Assembly (NCBI GenBank): GCA_021845645.1
Contig: JAJZVM010000026.1
Span: forward strand, 1-47,162
Direction: 5' to 3'
Length of the DNA stretch: 47,162 nucleotides
DNA from: Bacillota bacterium
GTDB taxonomy: Bacteria; Bacillota_E; JAJZYS01; JAJYTV01
Positions 16,628 through 27,802 of the stretch are shown in pieces. The notes under the pieces were generated by a model. That model was not told the DNA's origin, did not search any database, and saw only the letters and a program-made list of their open reading frames with translations. The translations under genes and the position numbers were made by a program. The first letter of the stretch is position 1. Every line of letters begins with the position of its first letter.

Positions 16628-17121
16628 AGGATCGCCCCATCCTTTTTGCGAGCGTCAAGAAGCTCGCGCAGTGGGCACAGTCCGGGTCTCTTTGGCCGGC
16701 TCAGTTCGGCCTTGCATGCTGCGCCATCGAGATGATGGCGACAGCCGCATCCCGCTTCGACCTGTCGCGGTTCGGCGCCGAGGTGATGCGGGCCTCGCCT
16801 AGGCAGGCGGACGTCATGATCGTCGCGGGCCGCGTGTCGCAGAAGATGGCTCCGATCGTGCGCGAGCTCTACGACCAGATGCCTGAGCCGAAGTGGGTCA
16901 TCGCGATGGGCGCCTGCGCATCGGTCGGCGGTGTCTTCAACAACTACGCCATCGTGCAGGGCGTCGACCGGGTCGTGCCGGTGGACGTCTATGTGCCCGG
17001 CTGCCCGCCGACTCCGGAAGGGCTCTTGGAGGCCGTGATGCAGTTGCAGAAGAAGATCCGCATGGGCGGACGCCCCATGGCGCCGGTGATGCCGTCGCCC
17101 GAGGAGGTGGCCCACGCATGA
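16615..17121 (+). CDS. nuoB: NADH-quinone oxidoreductase subunit B
   Basis: NuoB carries cluster N2, the last iron-sulfur centre before quinone. In this 168-residue protein the ligands are the tandem Cys35-Cys36 ([10 protein letters not shown]), Cys101 (MGACASVGG) and Cys130 (PGCPPTPE). The GTG at 16615 lies inside the end of nuoA, with GAGGAGG six bases upstream. The frame is open further upstream, but that part is antisense to family similarity and was left out. The stop overlaps the nuoC start (ATGA). Confidence 0.95.
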   Translation: MAGVEDRPILFASVKKLAQWAQSGSLWPAQFGLACCAIEMMATAASRFDLSRFGAEVMRASPRQADVMIVAGRVSQKMAPIVRELYDQMPEPKWVIAMGACASVGGVFNNYAIVQGVDRVVPVDVYVPGCPPTPEGLLEAVMQLQKKIRMGGRPMAPVMPSPEEVAHA

Positions 17122-17585
17122 AGCAGATTCTGAGTGCCCTCGAAGAGTCGTTCGGCGATCGCGCCACGGTGTCGGAGTCACTCGGCCAGACCGTGGTCCA
17201 GTTGCCGGCGGCCGAGATCGTGAGCGTTGTCACATTCCTGAAGTCCCAGGGCTTCAACATGCTGATCGACATCAGCGCGGTAGATCGCCTGGGGCGCGAA
17301 CCGCGCTTCGACGTCGTCTACCATCTTTATCACCTGGAGCTCAAGGACTGGCTCAGGCTCAGGGTGCAGGTGGGCGGCGACGCGCCCAGCGTCCCTAGCA
17401 TCGCGCACGTCTTCGCGTCGGCTAACTGGGCTGAACGCGAATGCTATGACATGTTCGGCATCCGCTTCCGCGGCCACCCCGACCTGAAGCGGATCCTGAT
17501 GCCCGAAGACTGGAAGGGACACCCGCTGCGCAAGGACTACCCCCTCACGGGGCTCGACCCCTTGCCGCCGCTGGTGCATGAGTAA
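17118..17585 (+). CDS. nuoC: NADH-quinone oxidoreductase subunit C
   Basis: The 155-residue product is the 30-kDa subunit of the hydrophilic arm. It contains the family signature [20 protein letters not shown] followed by [20 protein letters not shown]. It has no cofactor and packs against NuoD and NuoB. The ATG at 17118 overlaps the nuoB stop by 4 bp, so translation is coupled. It is a free-standing subunit, not fused to nuoD. Confidence 0.95.
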   Translation: MKQILSALEESFGDRATVSESLGQTVVQLPAAEIVSVVTFLKSQGFNMLIDISAVDRLGREPRFDVVYHLYHLELKDWLRLRVQVGGDAPSVPSIAHVFASANWAERECYDMFGIRFRGHPDLKRILMPEDWKGHPLRKDYPLTGLDPLPPLVHE

Positions 17586-17598
17586 GGGGGGAATCGGC

Positions 17599-18810
17599 AT
17601 GGCGGAACCAGAGACGACTTTCGGCCAGGTCGACCCCGAGACCGGCCTCAAGCCCATGGTCATCAACCTCGGACCGCAGCACCCCGCAACGCACGGCGTG
17701 CTGCGCGTGCGTGTGGCCCTGGACGGCGAACAGGTGCGGGCGTGCGAGCCGATCATCGGCTACCTGCACACGGGGATCGAGAAGAACTTCGAGGACCTGA
17801 CGTTCAACCAGGCGATCACGCTCACGGATCGCATGGACTACCTTTCGCCGATCACCAACAACTTTGGCTACGTGCTCGGCGTCGAGAAGCTGCTCGGCGT
17901 CGAGGTGCCCAAGCGCTGCCAGTACATCCGCGTCATGTTCGCGGAGCTGTCGCGCATCGCGAGCCACCTCGTGTGGCTCGGCACGAGCGCCATGGACATG
18001 GGCGCAATGTCGCCGTTCTTCTACACGATGCAGCAGCGCGAGCAGATCCTAGACCTGATCGAGATGTCGGCCGGGACGCGTATGAACCCAAGCTACTTCC
18101 GTGTCGGCGGGCTCCTGAACGACCTGCCGCCGGGATTCGCGGAGAAGCTCCACGCGTTCTTGGACGGCTTCCCGCACTGGCTGCACGAGTACTACGCACT
18201 CCTCGACCGCAACCCGATCTGGGTGGAGCGGCTCAAGGGTACCGCCCCGATCACCAAGGAGCAGGCGCTCGACTACGGCTGGACAGGGCCACTGCTGCGG
18301 GCATGCGGCGTCGATCGCGACCTGCGCAAGACGAACCCCTACTCCTCCTACGAGGAGTTCGAGTTCGACGTCCCGACCGAGACGGCGGGCGACGTCTACG
18401 CCCGCTACCACGTGCGCATGCGCGAGATGCAGGAGAGCATGAAGATCGTCCGGCAGGCGATCGACAACCTGCCCGAAGGCGACTGGCACGTCCCGGGCTG
18501 GAAGATCTACCCCCCGAACAAGGCGGAGATCGGGCGCAACATGGAGGCGCTGATCTACCACTTCAAGCTGTTCACCGAAGGCATCCGGGTTCCGGCCGGA
18601 GAGGTCTACTCCGCCGTCGAGGGACCGAAGGGCGAGATCGGTTACTTCATCGTGTCGGACGGTTCTGGTAAGCCGTACCGCGTCCGGGTGCGCGGACCTT
18701 CGTTCTACAACGTGCAGGCGCTGCCCGTACTCGTGCAGGACAAGATCCTCGCGGACGTCGTCGCGGCGATCGGCTCCATCGACATCGTTCTGGGGGAGGT
18801 GGACCGATGA
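17599..18810 (+). CDS. nuoD: NADH-quinone oxidoreductase subunit D
   Basis: NuoD (49-kDa subunit, related to the hydrogenase large subunit) forms the quinone pocket with NuoB. The 403-residue product includes NLGPQHPATHGVLRV near the N-terminus with the quinone-binding His, YLHTGIEKNFEDLTF, and the C-terminal SIDIVLGEVDR. I chose ATG 17599, which has AAGGGGGGA upstream; an in-frame ATG at 17578 lies inside the end of nuoC. The stop overlaps the nuoE start. Confidence 0.95.
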   Translation: MAEPETTFGQVDPETGLKPMVINLGPQHPATHGVLRVRVALDGEQVRACEPIIGYLHTGIEKNFEDLTFNQAITLTDRMDYLSPITNNFGYVLGVEKLLGVEVPKRCQYIRVMFAELSRIASHLVWLGTSAMDMGAMSPFFYTMQQREQILDLIEMSAGTRMNPSYFRVGGLLNDLPPGFAEKLHAFLDGFPHWLHEYYALLDRNPIWVERLKGTAPITKEQALDYGWTGPLLRACGVDRDLRKTNPYSSYEEFEFDVPTETAGDVYARYHVRMREMQESMKIVRQAIDNLPEGDWHVPGWKIYPPNKAEIGRNMEALIYHFKLFTEGIRVPAGEVYSAVEGPKGEIGYFIVSDGSGKPYRVRVRGPSFYNVQALPVLVQDKILADVVAAIGSIDIVLGEVDR

Positions 18811-19281
18811 ACGCGGAAAACCTCCAGCAGGCGCACGAGCTGCTGCACCGATTTCCCAAGAAGTCTTCGGCGCTTATCCCGATGCTCCACCTCGTGGAGG
18901 ACGAGTTCGGCTACATTCCCGAGGCCGAAGTACAGGTCGTGGCGGACCTCATGGGCGTGACGCCGGCCTACGTCGAATCGGTGCTCACGTTCTACACGCT
19001 CTTTCACCGCCAGCCGACCGGCAAGTACCTGATTCAGGTCTGCCGAGGCCTCAGCTGCCAGCTCAACGGCGCGGACGACCTCTCGCGCTTTCTCTACGAC
19101 GAGCTCGGCGTGCAGCGCAACGGGACGACGGCGGACGGTTTGTTCACCGTCGAGGAGGTCGAGTGCATCGCGCTCTGCAAGGATGCGCCCGCGGTGCAGA
19201 TCAACCTGGACTTCTACCCGCACATGACGAAGGAACAGCTGCGTTCCTTCCTGGACAAGGCCGCGAAGGAGGTCCGGAGCG

Positions 19282-19289
<8 letters not shown>
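18807..19289 (+). CDS. nuoE: NADH-quinone oxidoreductase subunit E
   Basis: NuoE is the 24-kDa thioredoxin-like subunit holding [2Fe-2S] cluster N1a. The four ligands are visible as C-x4-C (Cys79, Cys84 in VCRGLSCQL) and C-x3-C (Cys120, Cys124 in ECIALCKDAP). An N-terminal helical bundle (1-75) precedes the thioredoxin-like domain. Length 160 is normal. The ATG overlaps the nuoD stop by 4 bp. Confidence 0.95.
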
Positions 19290-20558
<1,269 letters not shown>

Positions 20559-20562
<4 letters not shown>

Positions 20563-22553
20563 TTACCCTCACGATCGACGGCCGCGAGGTGCAGGTCGAA
20601 CCGGGGACATTGATCCTCGACGCCGCCAAGCAGGCGGGCATCGACATCCCCGTCTTCTGCTACCATCCGCGCATGGATCCGGTGGCGGCCTGCCGCATGT
20701 GTCTCGTGCGCATCGAGAAGATGCCGAAGCTCCAGCCGGCATGTGCGACGCCGGTCGCGGAAGGCATGGTCGTCCACACCGACACGGACGAGGTCAGGAA
20801 GTCCCACGCCGGCGTGCTCGAGTTCCTGCTCGCCAACCACCCGCTCGACTGCCCGGTCTGCGACAAGGGCGGGGAGTGCGAGCTGCAGGACAACTCCATC
20901 CGGTACGGACCGAACCTGACCCGCTTCGCCGACCACAAGCGCCACCTCGACAAGGCCCGTCCGCTTGGACCGATCGTCGAGCTCGACCAGGAGCGCTGCA
21001 TCCAGTGCATGCGCTGCGTGCGTTTCATGCAGGACGTCGCGGGCGACGCGGTGCTGACGCTGCACGACCGCGGCGGACACGCCGTCGTCGACGTCGCGGA
21101 AGGCCGTACGTTCGACTCGATCTTCTCCGGCAACACCATCGAGATCTGCCCCGTCGGCGCGCTGACGTCGCGGCCGTTCAGGTTCAAGGCCAGGCCGTGG
21201 GACCTCGACGAGGTGGAATCCGTCTGCCCGCACTGCCCGGTCGGGTGCAACATCCGGCTGTCGCTGCGCCACGGCGAGGTCAAGCGCATCCTCTCGCGCG
21301 ACAACGAGGAGATCGACTGGGGATGGCTCTGCGACCGGGGCCGTTTCGGCTACGGCTTCTTGCACGAGGGGGAGCGCCTCACGCAGCCGCTCGTCCGCCG
21401 CGGCACGGCGCTCGCCCCCGCGAGCTGGCCCGAGGCGATCGCCGCGCTCAAGGCCGGCATGCGCGGGCGCGTCGGAGCACTCGGCGGCGGCCGCAGCTCG
21501 CTCGAGGCCCAGGTCCTCATGCGGCGCTGGCTGCGCGAGCAGTTGGGATCCGAGAACGTGGACCACCGCGTGCTGCCGCTCACGACCGCCATCGCGCCGG
21601 GACCGGTGGGACGCATCGACGACGTGAACGACGCAGACCTCGTGCTGGCGCTCGATGCCGAGATGATCGAGGAGGCTCCTGTGCTCGCGCTGCGGCTGCG
21701 CCGCTTCGAGCGCAAGGGGCTGCGGATCGTGAGCGTCTCGCGGCGGGCGGGCATGCTCGACATGCCGCACGAGGACCTGGAGACGGACGATGTCGCGGGG
21801 ACGCTGAAGGGGATCGCACAGGGCGAGGGCGCCATCGGCGAGGCCTTCCTCAAGGCGAGGAAGGTGCTGATGCTGTGGAGCGGCCGCGGCCATGATGTCG
21901 CGACGTCCATCGGGACAGCCGTGCAGGCGCGTGCCGGTGAGACGTACACGATGGTCGTCGGCGGACTTGCGAATTCGTTCGGCGCCCAGGCGGCGGGCCT
22001 CGTGCCGGGGCCGCAGGGCCTGGACACGCGCGGCATGCTCGAGGCCGCGAGCCGCGGCGAGCTCGACGGGCTCTTCCTCCTGGCGCAGGACCTCGACGAG
22101 TTCCCGGACCAGGAACTGGTCTCGGCGGCGCTTGAGCATCTCAAGTTCCTGGCGGTGGCGGGCTGGGTGCCGAGCCGCCTCACGGAGCGTGCGGCCGTCG
22201 TGCTGCCGCTAGCCGCCTGGGCCGAGTCGGACGGGCACTTCGTCAATATGGAGGGCCGCGCCCAGCGCTACTTCTCCGGCGCGACGCGGCCGGGCGGCGT
22301 CTATGACGACTGGCAGCTGATGGCGCAGCTCCTGGGCCTCGACTGGGGGGAGGAGGAGATCATGGCGGCGGTCAAGGCAGAGCTGCCCGACCTCTTCGAC
22401 GCACACCGCCGCGAAGGCGGCCCAGTGCCGCAGGGCGGCGCATCCGACGCAGGCGCGGCTTTGCGCGCAAGCATCTACCAGAAGGGCGTAACCCCCGATC
22501 CGTTCCTGCGGTCGATCGCACCGCAGACGGCACTCGCTGGGAGGGCGGAGTAG
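20559..22553 (+). CDS. nuoG: NADH-quinone oxidoreductase subunit G
   Basis: NuoG carries the electron wire from NuoF towards NuoI. In this 664-residue product the ligands of four clusters are visible: [2Fe-2S] N1b Cys34, 45, 48, 62; N5 His94, Cys98, 101, 107; N4 Cys147, 150, 153, 197; and the accessory N7 set Cys223, 226, 230, 258, present only in some bacteria. The rest is a molybdopterin-oxidoreductase-like domain without cofactor. The start is TTG 20559, seven bases after GGAGG and overlapping the nuoF stop; no ATG or GTG fits the conserved head ITLTIDGREV. Confidence 0.94.
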
Positions 22554-22554
22554 G

Positions 22555-23535
22555 ATGCTCACAGTCATTCTCATCCTCGTCAAGGGCCTGATCACGGCGG
22601 TGCTGCTGCTCTCCGCGTTCGGCCTCATGACCTGGGTCGAGCGCAAGGTGCTCGCGCGCTTCCAGTTCCGGCCCGGGCCGAACCGCCTGGGGCCGGCCGG
22701 CGTCATGCAGTTCGTAGCGGACGGGCTCAAGCTCGTGTTCAAGGAAGAGATCATCCCGACTGCGGCGGACCGCGTCGTCTACCTGATGGCGCCCTTCATC
22801 TCGCTGACGGCGGCCATCGTCGCCTTCGCGGTGATCCCGTGGGGACCGCCGATCCACATCTTCGGCCAGACGGTGTCGATGGAGATCGGTGGGCCGAACA
22901 TCGGCATCCTGTTCGTCTTCGCGGTGACGTCGCTCGGCGTCTACGGCCTGATCCTCGGCGGCTGGGCGTCGGCGAACAAGTACAGCCTGCTTGGCGGCCT
23001 GCGCTCGACGGCGCAGATCATCTCCTACGAGCTGGCGATGGGGCTCGCCGTCACCGGCGTGCTGCTCGCCGCGGGTTCCGCGGACCTCAACACCATCGTC
23101 GCGAAGCAGTACCACCTCTGGTTCATCGTGCCGCAGATCCTTGGCTTCATCATCTACCTGATCACGATGGTCGCCGAGACGAACCGCACTCCGTTCGACC
23201 TGCCTGAGGCCGAGAACGAGCTGGTGGCGGGCTACCACACGGAATACACCGGCCTCAAGTGGGCCATGTACATGATGGCGGAGTACATCAACATGATTAC
23301 GGTGTCCGGTCTTGCGACGACCCTCTTCCTCGGCGGCTGGCACGGACCCTGGCTGCCGCCGGAGATCTGGTTCCTGATCAAGGTCGCGGCGTTCATGTAC
23401 TTCTTCATCTGGCTGCGGGCGACGCTGCCACGGCTGCGCTACGACCGCCTGATGGCCTTCGGCTGGAAGGTGCTTCTGCCGGTGGCCCTGCTCAACACGC
23501 TCGCGACCGCCGTGTGGGTGGCCGTTGCACGCTAA
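22555..23535 (+). CDS. nuoH: NADH-quinone oxidoreductase subunit H
   Basis: NuoH is the membrane subunit beside the quinone chamber. The 326-residue, eight-helix protein contains the signature WVERKVLARFQFRPGPNRLGP in its first loop and the later AETNRTPFDLPEAENELVAGYHTEY, both hallmarks of the family. The ATG at 22555 starts 1 bp after the nuoG stop, with GGGAGG inside the end of nuoG. It is followed by a 45-bp gap with a hairpin instead of the usual nuoI gene. Confidence 0.95.
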   Translation: MLTVILILVKGLITAVLLLSAFGLMTWVERKVLARFQFRPGPNRLGPAGVMQFVADGLKLVFKEEIIPTAADRVVYLMAPFISLTAAIVAFAVIPWGPPIHIFGQTVSMEIGGPNIGILFVFAVTSLGVYGLILGGWASANKYSLLGGLRSTAQIISYELAMGLAVTGVLLAAGSADLNTIVAKQYHLWFIVPQILGFIIYLITMVAETNRTPFDLPEAENELVAGYHTEYTGLKWAMYMMAEYINMITVSGLATTLFLGGWHGPWLPPEIWFLIKVAAFMYFFIWLRATLPRLRYDRLMAFGWKVLLPVALLNTLATAVWVAVAR

Positions 23536-23538
23536 GGG

Positions 23539-23561
23539 GGCCGGGGCGGTGTGCCCCGGCC
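23539..23561 (+). other. Intra-operon stem-loop in the place of nuoI
   Basis: GGCCGGGGC (23539-23547) and GCCCCGGCC (23553-23561) form a perfect 9-bp GC stem with a 5-base loop. This is the only content of the gap between nuoH and nuoJ, just ahead of the nuoJ ribosome binding site. No T-run follows, so it may act as an mRNA stability or processing element rather than a terminator. Confidence 0.5.
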
Positions 23562-23580
23562 TTCTCAAGGGGGTCTTCGG

Positions 23581-24093
23581 ATGCTGAGCACCGTCGTCTT
23601 CTGGATCGCAGCCGCGCTGGCCGTCTCGGGTGCCATCGGCGTCGTTGCCACGCGCAATCCGGTGCACACAGCCCTGTCGCTCGTGCTCACGATGCTGTCG
23701 CTCGGTGTCCTCTTCCTGCTGCTGCACGCGGAGTTTCTCGCGGTGGTCGAGGTGCTGGTGTATGCAGGGGCCGTCATGGTCCTCTTCCTGTTCGTGGTGA
23801 CCCTGCTGATGGCAGGCGTCAAGCCTCCCAAGGAGGAGCACCACCTACGCCTTGCCTATCAGACCCTGATCGCAGGACTCTTCGGTCTCATCCTCTTCGT
23901 GCTGGTGCTGCACTCGATGACGGGCGCGGGGTGGGTCGGGACGCTGGCCAGCCCTGGAGCCGGCAGTTTCGGCTCGATCGCGTCGTTCGGCACCGCGCTC
24001 TTTACGCGATACCTCCTGCCCTTCGAGCTGACGGCCGTCGTGCTGCTGGTCGCAGTCATCGGCGTCGTCGTGCTCGGACGCGAGCAGGAGTAG
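23581..24093 (+). CDS. nuoJ: NADH-quinone oxidoreductase subunit J
   Basis: NuoJ is a five-helix membrane subunit. The 170-residue product has the conserved AVVEVLVYAGAVMVLFLFVV helix with its pi-bulge region, and the ATRNPVHTALSLVLTM segment. The ATG at 23581 has AAGGGGG upstream; the frame extends to 23551 without similarity. It directly follows nuoH, because nuoI is missing from this operon. Confidence 0.93.
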   Translation: MLSTVVFWIAAALAVSGAIGVVATRNPVHTALSLVLTMLSLGVLFLLLHAEFLAVVEVLVYAGAVMVLFLFVVTLLMAGVKPPKEEHHLRLAYQTLIAGLFGLILFVLVLHSMTGAGWVGTLASPGAGSFGSIASFGTALFTRYLLPFELTAVVLLVAVIGVVVLGREQE

Positions 24094-24106
24094 GGGAGGG
24101 AAGCTC

Positions 24107-24409
24107 ATGGTGCCGATCGGCGACTACCTTGTCCTCTCCGCCGTGCTGTTCGTCATCGGCGGCGTCGGCGTCCTTGTGCGGCGCAACCCGCTGCAGATGT
24201 TCATGGCGGTCGAACTGATGTGGAACGCCGTGAACCTCACGTTCGTGGCGTTCGCCCGTCAGTACCTCGACATGGCTGGGCACATCTTCGTGTTCCTGGT
24301 GATCACGGTCGCGGCGGCAGAGGTCGCGATCGGCCTGGCGATCATCGTCATGGTCTTCCGCAAGCGCGAGCACGTGGACGTCGACGACCTCTCGCTGATG
24401 AAGGGGTAG
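24107..24409 (+). CDS. nuoK: NADH-quinone oxidoreductase subunit K
   Basis: NuoK is a three-helix antiporter-like subunit of exactly 100 residues here, the family norm. It includes RRNPLQMFMAVELMWNAVNL, with the conserved Glu of helix 2, and FVFLVITVAAAEVAIGLAII, with the second conserved Glu. The ATG follows GGGGAGGGA. It is spaced 13 bp after nuoJ and 3 bp before nuoL. Confidence 0.95.
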   Translation: MVPIGDYLVLSAVLFVIGGVGVLVRRNPLQMFMAVELMWNAVNLTFVAFARQYLDMAGHIFVFLVITVAAAEVAIGLAIIVMVFRKREHVDVDDLSLMKG

Positions 24410-24412
24410 GAC

Positions 24413-26290
24413 ATGCAAGACGCAATCGTTATCCTCCTCCTGCCCGCGCTCGGCAGCCTGATTGCCGCGGTGCTGGGGAAGAGCATCGGCCGCAAGGCCA
24501 CCGCCTATGTCACGGTGGGGGCCATGGGCGTCGCCTTCCTCTGGGCGTTCTCCGTGTTCTGGCGGCTGCTGCAGCTGCCGGCTTCCCAGCGCAGCTTCGA
24601 TCCCGTGTACTGGCAGTGGATCCAGGCGGGTGCCCTGAACCTGCACTTCGGTCTCCTCATCGACCCGCTCTCCACGACGTTCTTCCTGATCGTCACCTTC
24701 GTCGGATTCCTGATCCACCTCTATTCCGTCGGCTACATGCACGACGACGAGAACTTCCAGCGCTTCTTCGCCTACCTGAACCTCTTCGCGCTGGCCATGC
24801 TGCTCCTCGTCGGAGCGGACAACTTCGTCTTCCTGCTCGTCGGCTGGGGCGGCGTGGGTCTCGCGTCCTACCTGCTGATCGGCTTCTGGCACCAGCGCCC
24901 GAGCGCCGTCGCTGCAGCGCGCAAGGCCCTGGTGCTCAACGTGGCCGGCGACGTCGGCATCATGCTGGCGATCTTCATCCTGGTCATGACCCTCGGGCGC
25001 CTGAACTACACGGGCGTCTTCAGCCACGTGAGCTCGCTCACGGCCTTCCAGGTGGAGCTCATCGCCTTCCTCCTGTACCTGGGGGCGGCTGCCAAGTCCG
25101 CGCAGTTCCCGCTGCACGTCTGGCTGCCGGACGCCATGGAGGGCCCGACACCGGTCTCCGCCCTGATCCACGCGGCCACGATGGTGACCGCCGGCGTCTA
25201 CCTCGTGGCGCGCGCCTACCCGATCTTCCACGCGGCGCCGGTCGCGGCGGAGTGGATCGCCGGCATCGGCGCCTTCACGGCGCTGTTCGCCGCGACGATC
25301 GCCATCACGCAGAACGACATCAAGCGCGTCATCGCCTACTCGACCGTGTCGCAGCTGGGCTACATGTTCCTGGCGGCGGGCATCGGCGCCTACGCCGCGG
25401 GCATCTTCCACCTGACGATGCACGCTTTCTTCAAGGCTCTGCTCTTCCTCGCGGCGGGCTCGGTGATCCACGCCGTCAGCGGCGAGCAGGACATGCGCAA
25501 GATGGGCGGGCTCAAGAAGCTGCTGCCCATCACCTACTGGACCATGCTGATCGGCGCCGCGTCGAACGCCGGCGTGCCGCTCTTCTCGGGCTTCTTCTCG
25601 AAGGACGAGATCCTGGGGCAGGCCCTGGCGTCAGGCCACTTCTGGCTGTGGCTCGTCGGTGTCGTCACCGCGTTCTTCACCGCACTCTACATCTTCCGCC
25701 TGATCTTCCTCGTGTTCCACGGCACGTACCGCGGCGACGGCCACCCGCACGAGTCTCCGAAGGTGATGACGATCCCGCTCGTCGTGCTGGCGTTCGGCGC
25801 GCTGTTCGGCGGCTACCTCAACGTGCCCGGTGCGTGGAACGTCTTCGACCAGTGGCTCGCGCCTGTGTTCGCGCGTTACCCGGGCGGCGTCATCGCGGCA
25901 GCCTCCGCCGCGCCGAACTGGGGTGCGATGGCATTGACGGCCGTGGTGGTCCTGGTGGGCATCTATGTCGCATGGCTGTTCTTCGGCCGCGGCGAGGTGC
26001 GCACGGAGCTGCCCGAAGGCGTCCGCGGGGTGCACAAGGTGCTCTACCACAAGTACTACATCGACGAGCTGGGCCACGCGGCGCTCATCTGGACATCCGA
26101 CCACCTGGCGATCGTCTTGGACCTCTTCGACCGCGTCGTCATGAACGGCATCGTCATGGGCATCGCAGGACTCGTGAAGGCCTGGGGAGAGGCGCTCGCG
26201 CCTCTGCAGGACGGCTTCTTGCGGCGCTACGGCCTCGCGGTGTTGATCGGCGGCGTGGCCATCGTGGCCTACCTCACTCTGGTGCAGTAG
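24413..26290 (+). CDS. nuoL: NADH-quinone oxidoreductase subunit L
   Basis: NuoL is the distal antiporter-like proton channel of complex I. The 625-residue product has the conserved FLLVGWGGVGLASYLLIGFW, AKSAQFPLHVWLPDAMEGPT, and SALIHAATMVTAGVYL segments with the essential Lys and Glu residues, and a C-terminal extension with the lateral helix and last transmembrane helix. The start ATG is 3 bp after the nuoK stop, with AAGGGGTAGGA upstream. Confidence 0.95.
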   Translation: MQDAIVILLLPALGSLIAAVLGKSIGRKATAYVTVGAMGVAFLWAFSVFWRLLQLPASQRSFDPVYWQWIQAGALNLHFGLLIDPLSTTFFLIVTFVGFLIHLYSVGYMHDDENFQRFFAYLNLFALAMLLLVGADNFVFLLVGWGGVGLASYLLIGFWHQRPSAVAAARKALVLNVAGDVGIMLAIFILVMTLGRLNYTGVFSHVSSLTAFQVELIAFLLYLGAAAKSAQFPLHVWLPDAMEGPTPVSALIHAATMVTAGVYLVARAYPIFHAAPVAAEWIAGIGAFTALFAATIAITQNDIKRVIAYSTVSQLGYMFLAAGIGAYAAGIFHLTMHAFFKALLFLAAGSVIHAVSGEQDMRKMGGLKKLLPITYWTMLIGAASNAGVPLFSGFFSKDEILGQALASGHFWLWLVGVVTAFFTALYIFRLIFLVFHGTYRGDGHPHESPKVMTIPLVVLAFGALFGGYLNVPGAWNVFDQWLAPVFARYPGGVIAAASAAPNWGAMALTAVVVLVGIYVAWLFFGRGEVRTELPEGVRGVHKVLYHKYYIDELGHAALIWTSDHLAIVLDLFDRVVMNGIVMGIAGLVKAWGEALAPLQDGFLRRYGLAVLIGGVAIVAYLTLVQ

Positions 26291-26302
26291 GAGGTGCTGG
26301 GA

Positions 26303-27802
26303 ATGCTGGAAGTCCTGTTTTTCCTGCCGGTCCTGGGCGCTCTCCTCCTGCTCCTGCTGCCTGCCAAGGCCGCACGCTGGACGGGCTTCGGAGTGGCCGT
26401 CCTGACGTTCCTCCTGGCGCTCTACCTGATCCCGTCGGCCTACGGCCACGGTGCGGGCTACGGGACCCTCCTGAGCGTACCGTGGATCGGCGCCTGGGGC
26501 GTCAACTGGGCACTCGGGCTGGACGGACTCTCGCTGGTTCTGGTGATCCTGACCACGCTCGTCTCGGCGGTGGCGATCGCCTGGACGCCGGCCCGGGACC
26601 GCGCGTACTACGTGCTGTTCCTGCTGCTCGAGGCGACGGCGCTCGGCACCTTCCTCGCCGCGGACCTCTTCGTGTTCTACGTCTTCTGGGAGGCCATGAT
26701 CATCCCGGCCTACATCCTCATCGCCGGCTACGGCGGGCCGAGACGCCAGAAGGCGGCGATCAAGTTCCTGATCTACTCGCTGGTGCCGAGCCTGCTGATG
26801 CTGGCTGCAGTCGTGGTGCTGGGCTACGAGGCGTTCCTGCAGTTCGGGCAGTGGAGCTTCTCGCTCGCGACCCTGAGCCACCTCAGCCTGCCGGTCTCGA
26901 TGCAGATGTGGCTCTTCGCCGCGTTCGCCTTCGCCTTCCTGGTCAAGATCCCCGCGTTCCCGTTCCACAGCTGGATGCCGGACGCCTACGCCGAGGCACC
27001 CGCTCCCGTGACGGCGATGCTCTCGTCGGTGCTTTCGAAGACGGCGCTCTACGCCTTCCTGCGCATCGCACTGCCGATCATGCCGACGGCGGCCCAGCGC
27101 TTCGCGCCCGTGCTCGCCGTGCTGGCCCTTATAAGCATCCTCTACGGGGCGTTCATCGCCCTGGCGCAGCGTGACGGCAAGCTTGTCATCGGATACTCGT
27201 CCCTTTCGCACCTGGGCCTCGTCCTGCTCGGTATCGCCGCCCTGAGCTACACAGGCCTCCAGGGCGCGGTGCTGCAGATGTTCAACCACGGGATCTACGC
27301 GGCCGGCCTCTTCCTCCTCTTCGGACTCGTTGAGGAGCGGGTCGGAACGCGCGACCTGGAGGCGATGGGCGGCCTCGAGGCACGCGGTCCGATTCTCGCC
27401 GGCCTCTTTCTGATCGCGGTGCTGACCGCTCTCGGCCTGCCGGGCCTGCAGGGCTTCGCGGGAGAGATCACACTGCTCACCGGCATCTACATGAGCCACG
27501 CGGCCTGGGCCTGGATCGCGGTCATCTCCGTCATCCTCTCCGCGGCGTACTTCATCCGCCTGTTCCAGAAGGTGGCGCACGGCACGCCGAGGGCGCCGGC
27601 AGGGGCATCCGGCGAGCGGCCGGAGATCAGCGGCGGGCAGATCGCCCTGATCGCGCCGCTCATGCTGGCGATGGTGCTGTTCGGCCTGTACCCGAAGGCC
27701 ATCACCAACATCATCGGTCCTGCCCTCACCCATGTCTCGCAATCGGTGCGGGCGACGGCGCAGGGGCCGTCCGCCGTGACGTCGGAGGTGCAGGTCAAGT
27801 GA
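26303..27802 (+). CDS. nuoM: NADH-quinone oxidoreductase subunit M
   Basis: NuoM is the central antiporter-like subunit. The 499-residue product contains LGLDGLSLVLVILTTLVS, FYVFWEAMIIPAYILIAGYG, FLVKIPAFPFHSWMPDAYAE and APAPVTAMLSSVLSKTALYA, with the conserved channel Glu and Lys residues. I chose ATG 26303 with GGAGG eight bases upstream; an in-frame GTG at 26294 overlaps that site. The stop overlaps the nuoN GTG start by 4 bp. Confidence 0.94.
   Translation: MLEVLFFLPVLGALLLLLLPAKAARWTGFGVAVLTFLLALYLIPSAYGHGAGYGTLLSVPWIGAWGVNWALGLDGLSLVLVILTTLVSAVAIAWTPARDRAYYVLFLLLEATALGTFLAADLFVFYVFWEAMIIPAYILIAGYGGPRRQKAAIKFLIYSLVPSLLMLAAVVVLGYEAFLQFGQWSFSLATLSHLSLPVSMQMWLFAAFAFAFLVKIPAFPFHSWMPDAYAEAPAPVTAMLSSVLSKTALYAFLRIALPIMPTAAQRFAPVLAVLALISILYGAFIALAQRDGKLVIGYSSLSHLGLVLLGIAALSYTGLQGAVLQMFNHGIYAAGLFLLFGLVEERVGTRDLEAMGGLEARGPILAGLFLIAVLTALGLPGLQGFAGEITLLTGIYMSHAAWAWIAVISVILSAAYFIRLFQKVAHGTPRAPAGASGERPEISGGQIALIAPLMLAMVLFGLYPKAITNIIGPALTHVSQSVRATAQGPSAVTSEVQVK

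Noticed and set aside
24056..25471. Large minus-strand frames inside nuoK-nuoL (and similarly inside nuoM/nuoN)
   Set aside because: The products are His/Glu/Arg/Asp-rich with no known domains and lie antisense to well-conserved complex I genes.
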